From assembly GCF_945952055.1 (NCBI RefSeq), contig NZ_CAMFHB010000022.1:36317-100316 (forward strand): a DNA stretch of 64,000 bases, written 5' to 3'. Position numbers and translations under genes: made by a program. Below, piece after piece: positions 38,885 to 48,254 of this stretch. Every line of letters begins with the position of its first letter. Positions within the stretch are counted from its first letter, which is position 1. The notes below the pieces were generated by a model that saw only the letters and a list, made by a program, of their open reading frames with translations, was not told where the DNA came from and did no database searches. This stretch comes from an uncultured Alsobacter sp. Lineage in GTDB: Bacteria > Pseudomonadota > Alphaproteobacteria > Rhizobiales > Beijerinckiaceae.

Positions 38885-39358
38885 ATGCACAACGGCTTTC
38901 AAGGGGAATGGCCGTTCCCGCAGTTCGGGGACGGCGTCGTCGTGCGGTTCAAGTCCTCGGATATGGCCAGGCTGCGCGGCCGGTACGGCTCGCCGCCTGG
39001 CACTCCGCCCCGCTACGACGAGAAGGGGAACCGGGTCGACCACTTCTGGCAGATCCTGTTCACGGGCATCAACGACATCGACCCGCTCATCATCACCGAC
39101 CTCTTGCGCGCGGGGCTGAAGAAGCCGGGCGGCAAGGATCCGGTGGAGGGGATCGACTTCGACGACCTCCCGATCCCGTTCATCGAGTGCTGCCAGCCGC
39201 TGCTGGAGGGCATCATGCTCGCCCGTTGGGGCAAGACGACAGCGGAATACGCCCGTGAAGAGGCCGCGGCGGAGGCCGAGGAAAACCCTCAGACGGGCCC
39301 GGAGACGGTCTCGACGAGTTCGACCGGATCCTCCGGGCCGGATGGCGCGCCGGCCTGA
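38885..39358 (+). CDS. Tail assembly chaperone (G-like product)
   Basis: A 157-residue chaperone for the tape measure protein, lambda gpG-like by place. VVRFKSSDMARLRGRYG, then HFWQILFTGINDIDPLIITD and FIECCQPLLEGIMLARWGKT. The acidic end lies where a -1 frameshift would join the T-like frame. Confidence 0.8.
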   Translation: MHNGFQGEWPFPQFGDGVVVRFKSSDMARLRGRYGSPPGTPPRYDEKGNRVDHFWQILFTGINDIDPLIITDLLRAGLKKPGGKDPVEGIDFDDLPIPFIECCQPLLEGIMLARWGKTTAEYAREEAAAEAEENPQTGPETVSTSSTGSSGPDGAPA

Positions 39359-39630
39359 AGCCGGCCGAGTGCTGGGAACTGACCCAGCACGAGATCATCT
39401 CCTACGCCGCCGAGCTCGGCGACCACGAGACGGGACGGATGCTGATGTGGGCCAACCACATCGGCCTGGGCTTCAACAGCCCGAAGACGCTCAACCAAAT
39501 GCTTCGTGAGCGGAAGCGCGAAAAGGACGCCGAGCGCGACAGGCGCATCGGACAGAGCCAGACCAGAGGATTGATCGACGTGTTCTTGCGAGCAGGCGCG
39601 ACAGTCGTCGCCGGGGATCGCCCCGCGTGA
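39259..39630 (+). CDS. T-like extension reached by -1 frameshift
   Basis: This frame has no start of its own before 39439 but codes well (DEFDRILRAGWRAGLKPAEC, LTQHEIISYAAELGDHETGR, MWANHIGLGFNSPKTLNQML). It is open from 39259 and overlaps the G-like frame to 39358. GGAAAAC at 39280-39286 is the best slip site, in the phase needed for a -1 shift. A G-T fusion of about 250 residues is expected. Confidence 0.75.
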   Translation, partial: RGRGGGRGKPSDGPGDGLDEFDRILRAGWRAGLKPAECWELTQHEIISYAAELGDHETGRMLMWANHIGLGFNSPKTLNQMLRERKREKDAERDRRIGQSQTRGLIDVFLRAGATVVAGDRPA

Positions 39631-42600
39631 CCACGACCATCGGCGGTATCACCGTCTACCTGACGGATGATACCGACCGCTTCCAGGCTTCCATGCGGCA
39701 GAACGCTGCTCTCGTCGAGCAGCAGTCGAACCGCATGTCGAAGGCTATGGGCGGCGCCGCCAAGTCGATCGACGAGCTCAACCGGAGGTCGTCCGGGTTC
39801 CAGCCGGACGGCTTCCGGGCTCTGGCCATCTCGGCCCTGCGCGCCGAGGATTCGGTCAAGCGCCTCGAGCTCAGTTTCTATGCCCTGGGCGCCGCGCTCG
39901 GCGGCGGCTTCCTCGGCACCGCGGCCGCCCGCGCGCTGGCCGACTACGCCGACAACTTCACCAACATCCGCAACAGGATCCGCACGGTCGTTGAGGGCCG
40001 CGGTGAGCAGCTGGCCGCCGAGCGCGACATCCTCGCGATCTCGGAACGGTCCCGCTCGTCGCTGCAGTCGACCGCGACCCTGTACGCCCGCATCTCCGCG
40101 TCCTCGCCGGAACTGGCGAAGAACGCCGGGAACCTGAACCGCGTCATCGAGACGGTTCAGAAGTCGTTCCAGGTCGGCGGGTCGACGACGCAGGAAGCGC
40201 AGGCCTCCGCGATTCAGCTGGCCCAGGCGCTGGGCTCCGGCCGTCTGCAGGGCGACGAACTCCGGTCGATCCTGGAGAACAACATCCCGCTGGCCAAGAT
40301 CCTGGCGCGGGAGCTATCCGGCGGCAACGTGGGCAAGCTGAAGGAGCTCGGCTCCGACGGCCTGCTGACGTCCGAGAAGGTGATCGCCGCGATCCTGAAG
40401 GGGTCGGCGGAGATCGACGCGCAGTTCGAGCGCACCACCGCGCGCATCTCCGACGGCTTCACCCTCCTTAACAACGCCGTCACGGTCTACGTCGGTAAGC
40501 TGGACCAGGCCTTCGGCCTCTCCTCGTCCCTCGCCGGCGGCCTCTCCTCCCTCGCGAAGAACTTCGATAGCGTCGCCAATGCAGCGCTCATCGCCGGCGC
40601 GGCGATCGGCGGCGCGTTCCTGGGCCGCGGCGTCGGCTCCGGTGTCAAGGGCGTGGTCGACCGCGTCCAGGGCAACCGGGCCCAGGCGATCGCGAACAAG
40701 GACGCCGCCAGCAAGATCGTCAGCGACGCGATCGCCGCGTCGCAGCAGGCGCAGCTGCGCAGCCAGATCGCCGGCGCCATCTCCGACGACTTCCGCACGC
40801 TGCCGCGCTCCCAGCAGGCCGACCCCGCTCTCCTCAAGGCCCGCGCAGCCGCGGCCGCGAACGAGGACAAGGCCCTCCAGAACCGCGCGAAGCTGGTCGA
40901 CCGGGAGGCCGAGGCCTACGTCCGCCTGGCCGACGCCCAGAACCAGTCCGTCAGCGCGTCCGCCGCCGCCCAGAAGCGGGTGGAGTCGACCACCAAGGGT
41001 GCGATCTCCGAGCAGGAGAAGCTGCAGAAGCTGATTGACGGCCGGGCCGTGAAGCAGGCGGCCCTGGACACCGCCGGCGGCGACGTGCGGCGGTCCGAGC
41101 TCCAGAAGTTCTATGCCGCCCTGGCGCGCGAGGTCGACGCCCGCACCGCGGTGGCCGACAGCCGCGCGGCCTACGCGCTGAACCAGGCGAACATCGCGTC
41201 GCTGCAGCGCGCCGAGGCGATGGCGAAGTCGAAGAAGGACTTCGAGTTCCTGGCCGCGATCCGCGACCGCCTGGCCGAAGAGGCGAGCCGCACGAAGGCC
41301 CTGTCCGACCAGCAGATCCTGGCCAGCAACGCGCTGCGCAAGGCGGAGATGGCCGCGGCGGAGGAAAGCGCGAAGATCAACTCGCGCCAGTTCTCCGACA
41401 AGGAGCGCGCCCAGGTCGCCCTGGACAAGTACGATTCCTCGATCGTCGCCCAGCAGCAGCGCGTGGCCCGCGCCGAGGAGGCCAAGGCCGCCGCCGCCCG
41501 CGCCGCGGACGACTCGAGGGTGCGCAGCGCCGCCGACGCGCAGGCGCGCCTGAACAAGATCGAGAACGACGCCCTGGCCGCCCGGCAGGCGCGGGTCAAG
41601 GCGGACCAGGCCGTCGACTTCACCACGGCGCAGCGCAAGGCCTTCGACGTCCAGATCCCGGTCTCGGCCGCGGCGAACCAGACGAAGCTGCTGAAGGAGA
41701 CCGTCGACGCGGCGAACGCCTACAAGGCTTCGCTCGACACCGTCGCCGTGGCCCAGCGCAACGCCGCCGCGGCCGCGGGCCAGACCTCCCTGCCGATGGC
41801 CGTGTTCCGCACCGCCACGCAGGGCGCGGCCGCGGTGGTCGGGAGCCTGGTGTCGTTCCTGGGCGGGCCCTGGGGCGTGGCATTCGCCGCGGGCTCGGCG
41901 GCGCTCGGCGTGTGGGCGGCGTCCGCGGCCCAGGCCGCCCAGCGGGCCAAGGAGTACCAGGAGACCCTGGAGAGCCTGAAGGTCGCGACGGACCGCCTCA
42001 CCGAGGCCAACCGCAGCGGCCTGATCGCGTCGACCAGCGAGGTCATCTCCAACCAGGCGACCGTGAAGCGGCTGCAGGACGGCCTGGCCGCCTCCCTCGA
42101 CGAGCTCGCGGCCAAGGGCGGCGTGCGCGGCCCGGGGCTGGGCAACCTGATCGACTTCTCCGCCTTCAGCGGCTCGCTCATCGATCTCCGGAAGGGCTTC
42201 AACGCCGCCGGCCTGGATCTCGAGAAGTTCCTGCTGGCGCTGCGCGGGTCGAAGGACAACACGTTCACGGCCAAGGCGGCGATCGACGAGTTCATCACCG
42301 CGCTGGAGCGGGTAGGGGCAGCGAACCCGAACCTGTCCGGCGTCGTGAACGAGTTCCTCCGGGCGGCCCAGGCCATCCAGGCGGCGATCGGCCAGATCAA
42401 CGCGTTCGAGATCGCGACGATCAACCAGCGGACCCGGCAGAACAACATCCGCTCGGCCTACGATCTCCCCGACGGTGCGGAGATCATCAAGAAGCAGTTC
42501 CAGCTGCCCGAGGAGCCGCCGCCGGTGTCGTCCGGGCCCCTCGGCCGGCTGATCGGCCAGTCGATGGCCAGCGATGCGATCGCCAAGGCGACCACGAAGA

Positions 42601-43775
42601 AGAAGGACCAGACCCCGGACAACGCCGCTGTCCAGAAGTTCATGCAGGAGGTGAAGGACGCCGGCGGCTGGATCAGCTACGACGACGCGGTCAAGGTCGT
42701 GCAGAAGCAGCTGGAGGGCGTGGCGAAGGCCGGCGGCCGCTCCCGCAAGACGCCGGAGCAGACCTTCGAGGAGAAGCTCGCCCGCCTGACCGAGGTCGGC
42801 AAGGCCTCCTTCTTCACCGACAGCGATCGCGAGCTCATCGAGAAGCTCTCGAGCCTGAAGGCCACCCCGGACCTGATCAAGTCGACGGGCGACGCCCTGC
42901 GCAACCGGACGGCACTGCCGGGCCAGGCGCAGCAGGTTCGCGACGCCCTCGAGCTCGAGAAGGCCGGAAAGCTCTACCGGGAGCTCATCCCGACCTACGG
43001 CACGCTGGACCAGCTGGCACCGCAACTGGAGGAGCGGCAGCGCCTGCTCAACATCGCGGTCCGCGACGGCGGGCTGACGGCGCAGCAGGCGGGCCTGGCC
43101 TATGCCGACTACCTGGCGTCGTTCAAGCAGTACCAGTGGATCACGAACGTCGCCGACGCGTTCGGCAGCTTCGCGGAGAGCGTCGCGACCGGGTCGACCA
43201 AGATCAAGGACGCGTTCAAGAACCTGCTGAAGGATCTCACGAAGATCGCGGTCAACCAGCTGCTGACGATCCCGATGCAGAACAGCCTCAAGACGCTGCT
43301 CGGCGGGTTCGTCGGGAGCGTTGGCGGCGGCGGTGGCGGGCTGCTCAGCAGCCTGTTCGGCGGGCTCTTCGGCGGGGGAGGGGGCTCGAGCCTCTATTCC
43401 ACGGTCAGCGCGGCGGCCGTGAAGTTCCACGGCGGCGGCCTGGTCGGCGGCGGCGGAACGCCCGTGCTGGCGCCGGCCTCCGCGTTCGTGCGGGCCCCGC
43501 GCTTCCACACCGGCCTGAAGGCCGACGAGATGGCGGCGATCCTGCAGCGCGGCGAGCGCGTGCTGACCACGAAGCAGAACCAGCGGACGGAGAACGTCCT
43601 CGACGGCCTGACGAGCGCGGTCGAGAGCAGCGGATCGGGCGGAGGCGTGACCGTCATCCAGCAGAATTCCTTCGCCGCGGGCACCGACGTCGCCGCTATC
43701 ATGAAGCTGCTCCCGGCGATCAAGGAAGCCTCCAAGGCCGCAGTCCGCGAGGACATGATGCGGGGCAAGCTCTGA
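39627..43775 (+). CDS. Tail tape measure protein
   Basis: A 1382-residue protein that sets tail length. The N-terminal domain (QASMRQNAALVEQQSNRMSK, then STTQEAQASAIQLAQALGSG and LRSILENNIPLAKILARELS) is of the lambda-like tape measure type. It has long Ala-rich coiled coils, a hydrophobic segment near residue 730 (AAVVGSLVSFLGGPWGVAFA), and a Gly-rich C-terminus. The GTG start overlaps the previous stop. By family ratio the tail would be long, perhaps 200 nm. Confidence 0.93.
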   Translation: MTTTIGGITVYLTDDTDRFQASMRQNAALVEQQSNRMSKAMGGAAKSIDELNRRSSGFQPDGFRALAISALRAEDSVKRLELSFYALGAALGGGFLGTAAARALADYADNFTNIRNRIRTVVEGRGEQLAAERDILAISERSRSSLQSTATLYARISASSPELAKNAGNLNRVIETVQKSFQVGGSTTQEAQASAIQLAQALGSGRLQGDELRSILENNIPLAKILARELSGGNVGKLKELGSDGLLTSEKVIAAILKGSAEIDAQFERTTARISDGFTLLNNAVTVYVGKLDQAFGLSSSLAGGLSSLAKNFDSVANAALIAGAAIGGAFLGRGVGSGVKGVVDRVQGNRAQAIANKDAASKIVSDAIAASQQAQLRSQIAGAISDDFRTLPRSQQADPALLKARAAAAANEDKALQNRAKLVDREAEAYVRLADAQNQSVSASAAAQKRVESTTKGAISEQEKLQKLIDGRAVKQAALDTAGGDVRRSELQKFYAALAREVDARTAVADSRAAYALNQANIASLQRAEAMAKSKKDFEFLAAIRDRLAEEASRTKALSDQQILASNALRKAEMAAAEESAKINSRQFSDKERAQVALDKYDSSIVAQQQRVARAEEAKAAAARAADDSRVRSAADAQARLNKIENDALAARQARVKADQAVDFTTAQRKAFDVQIPVSAAANQTKLLKETVDAANAYKASLDTVAVAQRNAAAAAGQTSLPMAVFRTATQGAAAVVGSLVSFLGGPWGVAFAAGSAALGVWAASAAQAAQRAKEYQETLESLKVATDRLTEANRSGLIASTSEVISNQATVKRLQDGLAASLDELAAKGGVRGPGLGNLIDFSAFSGSLIDLRKGFNAAGLDLEKFLLALRGSKDNTFTAKAAIDEFITALERVGAANPNLSGVVNEFLRAAQAIQAAIGQINAFEIATINQRTRQNNIRSAYDLPDGAEIIKKQFQLPEEPPPVSSGPLGRLIGQSMASDAIAKATTKKKDQTPDNAAVQKFMQEVKDAGGWISYDDAVKVVQKQLEGVAKAGGRSRKTPEQTFEEKLARLTEVGKASFFTDSDRELIEKLSSLKATPDLIKSTGDALRNRTALPGQAQQVRDALELEKAGKLYRELIPTYGTLDQLAPQLEERQRLLNIAVRDGGLTAQQAGLAYADYLASFKQYQWITNVADAFGSFAESVATGSTKIKDAFKNLLKDLTKIAVNQLLTIPMQNSLKTLLGGFVGSVGGGGGGLLSSLFGGLFGGGGGSSLYSTVSAAAVKFHGGGLVGGGGTPVLAPASAFVRAPRFHTGLKADEMAAILQRGERVLTTKQNQRTENVLDGLTSAVESSGSGGGVTVIQQNSFAAGTDVAAIMKLLPAIKEASKAAVREDMMRGKL

Positions 43776-44401
43776 TGGCCATCACCTACCCGCTCACGAT
43801 GCCGCCGGAGGTGGCCCGGGCCGCGAAGTTCATGCCGCGCCTCAAGCGCGCCACCTCGCTCTCCGAATCCATCTTCACGGCCGAGCAACAGGTCACGTCC
43901 TGGCCCTATGCCCGCTGGGAAGCGGATTGGGACATCGCGGCCTCGCTGCGCGACAAGGGCTCGGTCGTGGAGGGGTTCATCGCCGCCCTGCGCGGCCGGC
44001 GCGGGACGTTCCTGATGGGCCCGCTGCACGCCCTGAACCCGCAGGGGACGGTGAACACGTCCGGTGTCCAGGTGAACGCCGCCGCGGCCACCTATGCCAC
44101 CGAGGTCTCGCTGAAGGGCATGGGCGCCGGCAATACACTGCGGATCGGCGACTACATCCAGTTCGGGTCAGGCCTTGGCGCCCGGCTGCACATCGTCTCC
44201 CAGGACGCCACGGCGAACGGATCCGGCGTAGCGACGGTCTCGATCGAGCCGGGGCTGCGCGGCGCCCTCGCGGTGAACGACCCGGTCGTGACCCAGAACA
44301 TGGTCGGCGTGTGGCGGCTGAACGCCGACTCCATCGGCCCGAGCATCATCCCGGGCTTCATCTACGAGTCCCTGACGCTGCCGTGCATCGAGGCCGTGTG
44401 A
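43775..44401 (+). CDS. Distal/minor tail protein
   Basis: A 208-residue beta-rich protein directly after the tape measure gene: YPLTMPPEVARAAKFMPRLK, QQVTSWPYARWEADWDIAAS, FLMGPLHALNPQGTVN. Its place fits a distal tail component. One-base overlaps on both sides. Confidence 0.7.
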   Translation: MAITYPLTMPPEVARAAKFMPRLKRATSLSESIFTAEQQVTSWPYARWEADWDIAASLRDKGSVVEGFIAALRGRRGTFLMGPLHALNPQGTVNTSGVQVNAAAATYATEVSLKGMGAGNTLRIGDYIQFGSGLGARLHIVSQDATANGSGVATVSIEPGLRGALAVNDPVVTQNMVGVWRLNADSIGPSIIPGFIYESLTLPCIEAV

Positions 44402-44961
44402 TGCCTCGCGCGCTGACGCCCGCCTTCCTCGCCGCGCTCGCGGAGCCGGAGCTCTTCCCCGCGCTGCTCGTCAGGGGCGAGTTCGACACCGGGAACCTGC
44501 TGCTCTGGACGGGCTACGGCGTCCGGAACATCGGCGGCGAGGACTACACGGGCACCGGAAACCTGCTCGACATCGAGCCCGTCGACGAGACGTCGGCGAT
44601 CCAGTCGAACGGGGCGAAGTTCACCCTCGCCGGCATCTCGTCGCAGGCCGTATCGCTGGCCCTGGGCGAGCCGTACCAGGGCCGCCGGGTGGAGATCCTG
44701 CTGGCCCTGTTCAACTCCAGCTGGGAACTGATCGACGACCCGTCGGTCCTGTTCTCCGGCCGCGCCGACGTCATGGCGATCTCCGATGGCGCCGACCTGT
44801 GCACGATCGTGATGACGGCGGAGAGCCGCCTGGTCGACCTCCAGCGCGCGCGGATCCGCCGCTACGAGAACGAGGACCAGAAGATCGAATACCCCGGCGA
44901 TCGCGGGTTCGAGTTCGTGTCGGTGATCCAGGACGTCCCGCTGAAGTGGGGCACGGGCTGA
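44401..44961 (+). CDS. Minor tail protein (tail-tip assembly)
   Basis: A 186-residue protein: ALLVRGEFDTGNLLLWTGYG, NLLDIEPVDETSAIQSNGAK, FTLAGISSQAVSLALGEPYQ. This resembles the DUF2163-like proteins found before the NlpC-type gene in alphaproteobacterial phages and gene transfer agents. Likely tip hub component. Confidence 0.7.
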   Translation: MPRALTPAFLAALAEPELFPALLVRGEFDTGNLLLWTGYGVRNIGGEDYTGTGNLLDIEPVDETSAIQSNGAKFTLAGISSQAVSLALGEPYQGRRVEILLALFNSSWELIDDPSVLFSGRADVMAISDGADLCTIVMTAESRLVDLQRARIRRYENEDQKIEYPGDRGFEFVSVIQDVPLKWGTG

Positions 44962-45371
44962 TGCGGCGCGAGGACTGGCTCGCCAGGCTCGAGGCCCTGG
45001 TCCGGGACCGGCAGCACCGTGAATTCGCCTGGGGCACCTTCGACTGCTGCACGTTCGCGGCGGAAGCGGTCGAGGCCGTGACCGGCACCTATCCGGTGCC
45101 CGGGCTCCCGGGCGCCTACGACACCCGCATGGGCGCGCTCCGCTGGCTGGCCGAGAGGGGATTCGCCAACCTCGAGGCCGCTCTCGATGCCTTCGCCGGC
45201 GAGCGCCTGGCCTGGCCGCTCATGGCGCGCCGGGGCGACATCGTGCTGGTCAACGACATGACGGTTGGCGTCGTCCACCCGGCCGGCGGCGTGATCGCAT
45301 GCCTGTCCGCCGACGCGCCGGGCCTCGCCCTGGTCTCACCACGGCTCGCTACGGCGGCTTGGGGTTCATAG
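44961..45371 (+). CDS. DUF6950/NlpC-like tail protein
   Basis: A 136-residue protein. REFAWGTFDCCTFAAEAVEA carries the likely catalytic Cys and ARRGDIVLVNDMTVGVVHPA the later part of an NlpC/P60-like fold. It probably acts on peptidoglycan or in tip assembly. It ends in TAG, overlapping the next GTG. Confidence 0.75.
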   Translation: MRREDWLARLEALVRDRQHREFAWGTFDCCTFAAEAVEAVTGTYPVPGLPGAYDTRMGALRWLAERGFANLEAALDAFAGERLAWPLMARRGDIVLVNDMTVGVVHPAGGVIACLSADAPGLALVSPRLATAAWGS

Positions 45372-48253
45372 TGCTCGCACTCGTCCTGGCTTTCCTCGTG
45401 GCCCAGACCGGGCCGGCGAGTGCAGATCCTATCTCCGCGCTGATCCTCGGCGCGGTCAGCACGTCGCTGGCGGCGAGCGCGACGGCGGTCGCGGTCACGA
45501 CCTTCGTGCTCACGTCGGTGGCGTCGCTGGCTCTCAGCTTCGTCACCAGCAAGCTGTTCGCGCCGAAGCAGAAGAAGTCGCCGACCAACCTGGACTCGTC
45601 CATCAACGTGACGACCAGGGAGGCGCTGGCGCCGCGGCGGCTGGTCTACGGCAGGACGCGCCTGGGCGGGACGATCGTCTTCATCGGGACGACGGACAAC
45701 AACCTGTTCCTGCACATGGTCATCGTGCTCTGCGAAGGGCCGATCGACGGTGTCGAGACCATCTATTTCAACGATGTGGCAGTCGTCACCGATCCGACGA
45801 ACGGCTACGCCCTGTCGTCGCAATACAACGTCAACGGCAACCCCTACGCGATCGCGTTCCCCTATCTGGGCAGCGAGGACCAGGCGGCCAGCCACTACAT
45901 GACGGCCTTCTTCCCGTCGCAGTGGACGGCCGATCACCGGCTGCGCGGGTGCGCCTATCTCTACGTGCGCCTGCAGTGGGACGCGAACATCTTCACGACG
46001 GGACTGCCGAACATCACGGCCGTCGTGAGGGGCAACCGGAACTACGACCCGCGGACCGGGACGCGCTACTGGTCGGACAACGCCGCGCTGTGCATCCGCG
46101 ACTACATGCTGCGCCCGCACAACAAGGGCGGGGTCGGGGCCGGGCCCGACGAGATCGACGAAGACAACATGATCGCGCAGGCGAACATCTGCGACGAGAT
46201 CATCCCGTTGTCGGATGGCACGACGGAGCGGCGCTACACGCTGAACGGCGTGATCCAGATGGATTCGCAGAACTCGCCGCAGTCGACGATCGAGACGATG
46301 CTCTCGGCCTGCGCCGGCGAGATGCCCTGGTCCAGCGGCGTGTTCTATCTCTTGGTCGGCGCCTGGCGGCCGCCGGTCTTCGAGATCACGGACACAATGA
46401 TCGTCGCGCCGATCAAGGTTGAGCCCCGCCGGCCGCTGGCCGAGCAGTTCAACGCCGTGAAGGGGTCGTTCGTGAACCCGGCGGCGCGCTACGAGGCCGC
46501 CGACTACCCGGCGATCACCAGCGCCGTCTTCGAGGCCGAGGACAACGGGAACCAGATCTTCAAGGATCTCCCGCTCGAGTTCACGCAAAGCTCATCCATG
46601 GCCCAGCGCCTGGCCCGGATCGAGCTCCGGAAGTCGCGGGAGCCGATCGGCCTGACGCTGACGTGCGACATGCGCGCCTACCAGCTGACGGTCGGCGACG
46701 TCGTCACGATGACCCGGGCCCGGTACGGCTGGGCGTCGAAGGCCTTCGTGGTCACGGTCTGGCGGTGGGCGATCGCCAAGCAGGACGACGTCCCGCGGCT
46801 TGCCATCGAGCTCACGCTCCGCGAGACGTCGGCCGCGGTCTACGACTGGTCCGCCACCGACGAGCAGCTGCTGGCCGCGGCGCCGGCGACGAACCTGCCC
46901 AGGTGGAACGACGTCGGCGCGGTGTTCTCCGTCACCCTGTCGGCAGGGACCGCCGACCTCCTGATGGCGGGCGATGGCTCGGTCGTGAGCCGGATCCGGG
47001 TCACGTGGGTCGAGTCGGTCGACGCCTTCGTGAACCGCTACGAGATCCGCTGGAAGCAGAACACCGACCTGGCGTTCGGCGCCCCGGTGACGGTCGCCGC
47101 CGGATCGGCGTCCTTCTTCATCTCGCCGGTGGAGGACGGGCAGATCTACGTCGTCGAGGTCCGCGCGGTCTCCATCCTGGGCGCGGTCTCGGAATGGCGC
47201 CCGGGCACCGTCCTGGTCACCGGGAAGACCGAGGCTCCTCCGGACATCGCGAACATCCGGATCGCAGACGGAGTTCTGACCTGGGACTATCCGAACCCGC
47301 CGCCCGACTTGGCCGGGTTCAAGGTCCGGTATCAGGTCGGAAAGTACGTGTTCTGGCCGTCCGCGATCGACGCGCACTCCGCGCTTCTGGCGGCCGGGTT
47401 CTTCGATGCCTCCAGCCTGCTGTCGGGGACCATCACCTTCATGGTGAAGGCCGTCGACACGTCGGGGAACGAGAGCGCGACGCCCGCTGTCGTGATCACC
47501 GACCTTGGCGATTACCTCGTCGACAACGTGATCCTGGACGAAGACCTGAAGGCCGCTGGGTTCTTGGGAACGATCTCGAGCGGCGCCGTCTCGGGCGGGG
47601 ATCTCGTGGGCGTTTCGACGGGCCTGTTCTGGCCGTCGAGCGACGTCAGCCCGTTCTGGCTGTTCGACGACAACGGCCTGTTCTGGCCGACCGACACGTA
47701 CACGGACATCGTCTGGGCGTTCAGCTTCGAGGCGGACAGCGACCTCCTCGGGTCGACCATGTCGATCGCGTCGACCATCGAGGGCCGGCCGTGGACGATC
47801 TTGTTCCGCGACAGCGGCAACACCGCGTTCTGGCCGTCGAGCGATGGGGCCCTCTTCTGGGGTGAAGATGCCGACCTGTTCTGGGGGCCCGAAGGTGACT
47901 TCGTGCCATGGAGCGGGCAGTCCGCAGTCCGGGCCACGCGATACGACTTCATCGTGACGGTCTCGGGCGGGTCCATCCAGCCGCGGATCTCGGCGTTCAA
48001 CCTGCTGTTCGACGTCCCCGACATCATGGAGTCGATCGGCGACGTGGCGGTGCTCGCCGCCGGGACGCTGCTGCCGCTCACGAAGACCTACCGCGCGATC
48101 GAGGCCGTCCAACTGACGCTCCAGGCGGGCGCCGGCGGCGCTGTGACGGCGCGGATCGAAAGCAAGTCTCCATCCGGCGTCCTGGTCAAGGCTCTGAACG
48201 CGGCCGGAACTCCAGTCGACGCCACTCTCGACGCCATCGTGCAGGGATACTGA
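45371..48253 (+). CDS. Tail tip attachment protein (J-like)
   Basis: A 960-residue central tip protein. The N-terminus has a hydrophobic stretch (LVLAFLVAQTGPASADPISA) and more weakly hydrophobic sequence, then the J-like core (REALAPRRLVYGRTRLGGTI, LCEGPIDGVETIYFNDVAVV). Fibronectin-III-like domains follow near 580-720. The C-terminal 250 residues are unusual in having several FWPS-type repeats. Start GTG overlaps the previous stop. Confidence 0.85.
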   Translation: MLALVLAFLVAQTGPASADPISALILGAVSTSLAASATAVAVTTFVLTSVASLALSFVTSKLFAPKQKKSPTNLDSSINVTTREALAPRRLVYGRTRLGGTIVFIGTTDNNLFLHMVIVLCEGPIDGVETIYFNDVAVVTDPTNGYALSSQYNVNGNPYAIAFPYLGSEDQAASHYMTAFFPSQWTADHRLRGCAYLYVRLQWDANIFTTGLPNITAVVRGNRNYDPRTGTRYWSDNAALCIRDYMLRPHNKGGVGAGPDEIDEDNMIAQANICDEIIPLSDGTTERRYTLNGVIQMDSQNSPQSTIETMLSACAGEMPWSSGVFYLLVGAWRPPVFEITDTMIVAPIKVEPRRPLAEQFNAVKGSFVNPAARYEAADYPAITSAVFEAEDNGNQIFKDLPLEFTQSSSMAQRLARIELRKSREPIGLTLTCDMRAYQLTVGDVVTMTRARYGWASKAFVVTVWRWAIAKQDDVPRLAIELTLRETSAAVYDWSATDEQLLAAAPATNLPRWNDVGAVFSVTLSAGTADLLMAGDGSVVSRIRVTWVESVDAFVNRYEIRWKQNTDLAFGAPVTVAAGSASFFISPVEDGQIYVVEVRAVSILGAVSEWRPGTVLVTGKTEAPPDIANIRIADGVLTWDYPNPPPDLAGFKVRYQVGKYVFWPSAIDAHSALLAAGFFDASSLLSGTITFMVKAVDTSGNESATPAVVITDLGDYLVDNVILDEDLKAAGFLGTISSGAVSGGDLVGVSTGLFWPSSDVSPFWLFDDNGLFWPTDTYTDIVWAFSFEADSDLLGSTMSIASTIEGRPWTILFRDSGNTAFWPSSDGALFWGEDADLFWGPEGDFVPWSGQSAVRATRYDFIVTVSGGSIQPRISAFNLLFDVPDIMESIGDVAVLAAGTLLPLTKTYRAIEAVQLTLQAGAGGAVTARIESKSPSGVLVKALNAAGTPVDATLDAIVQGY

Positions 48254-48254
48254 C

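Noticed and set aside
40314..43508. Minus-strand frame of over 1000 codons opposite the tape measure gene
   Set aside because: Antisense shadow of a GC-rich gene with no recognisable domains and strong bias to Arg/Gly/Leu.
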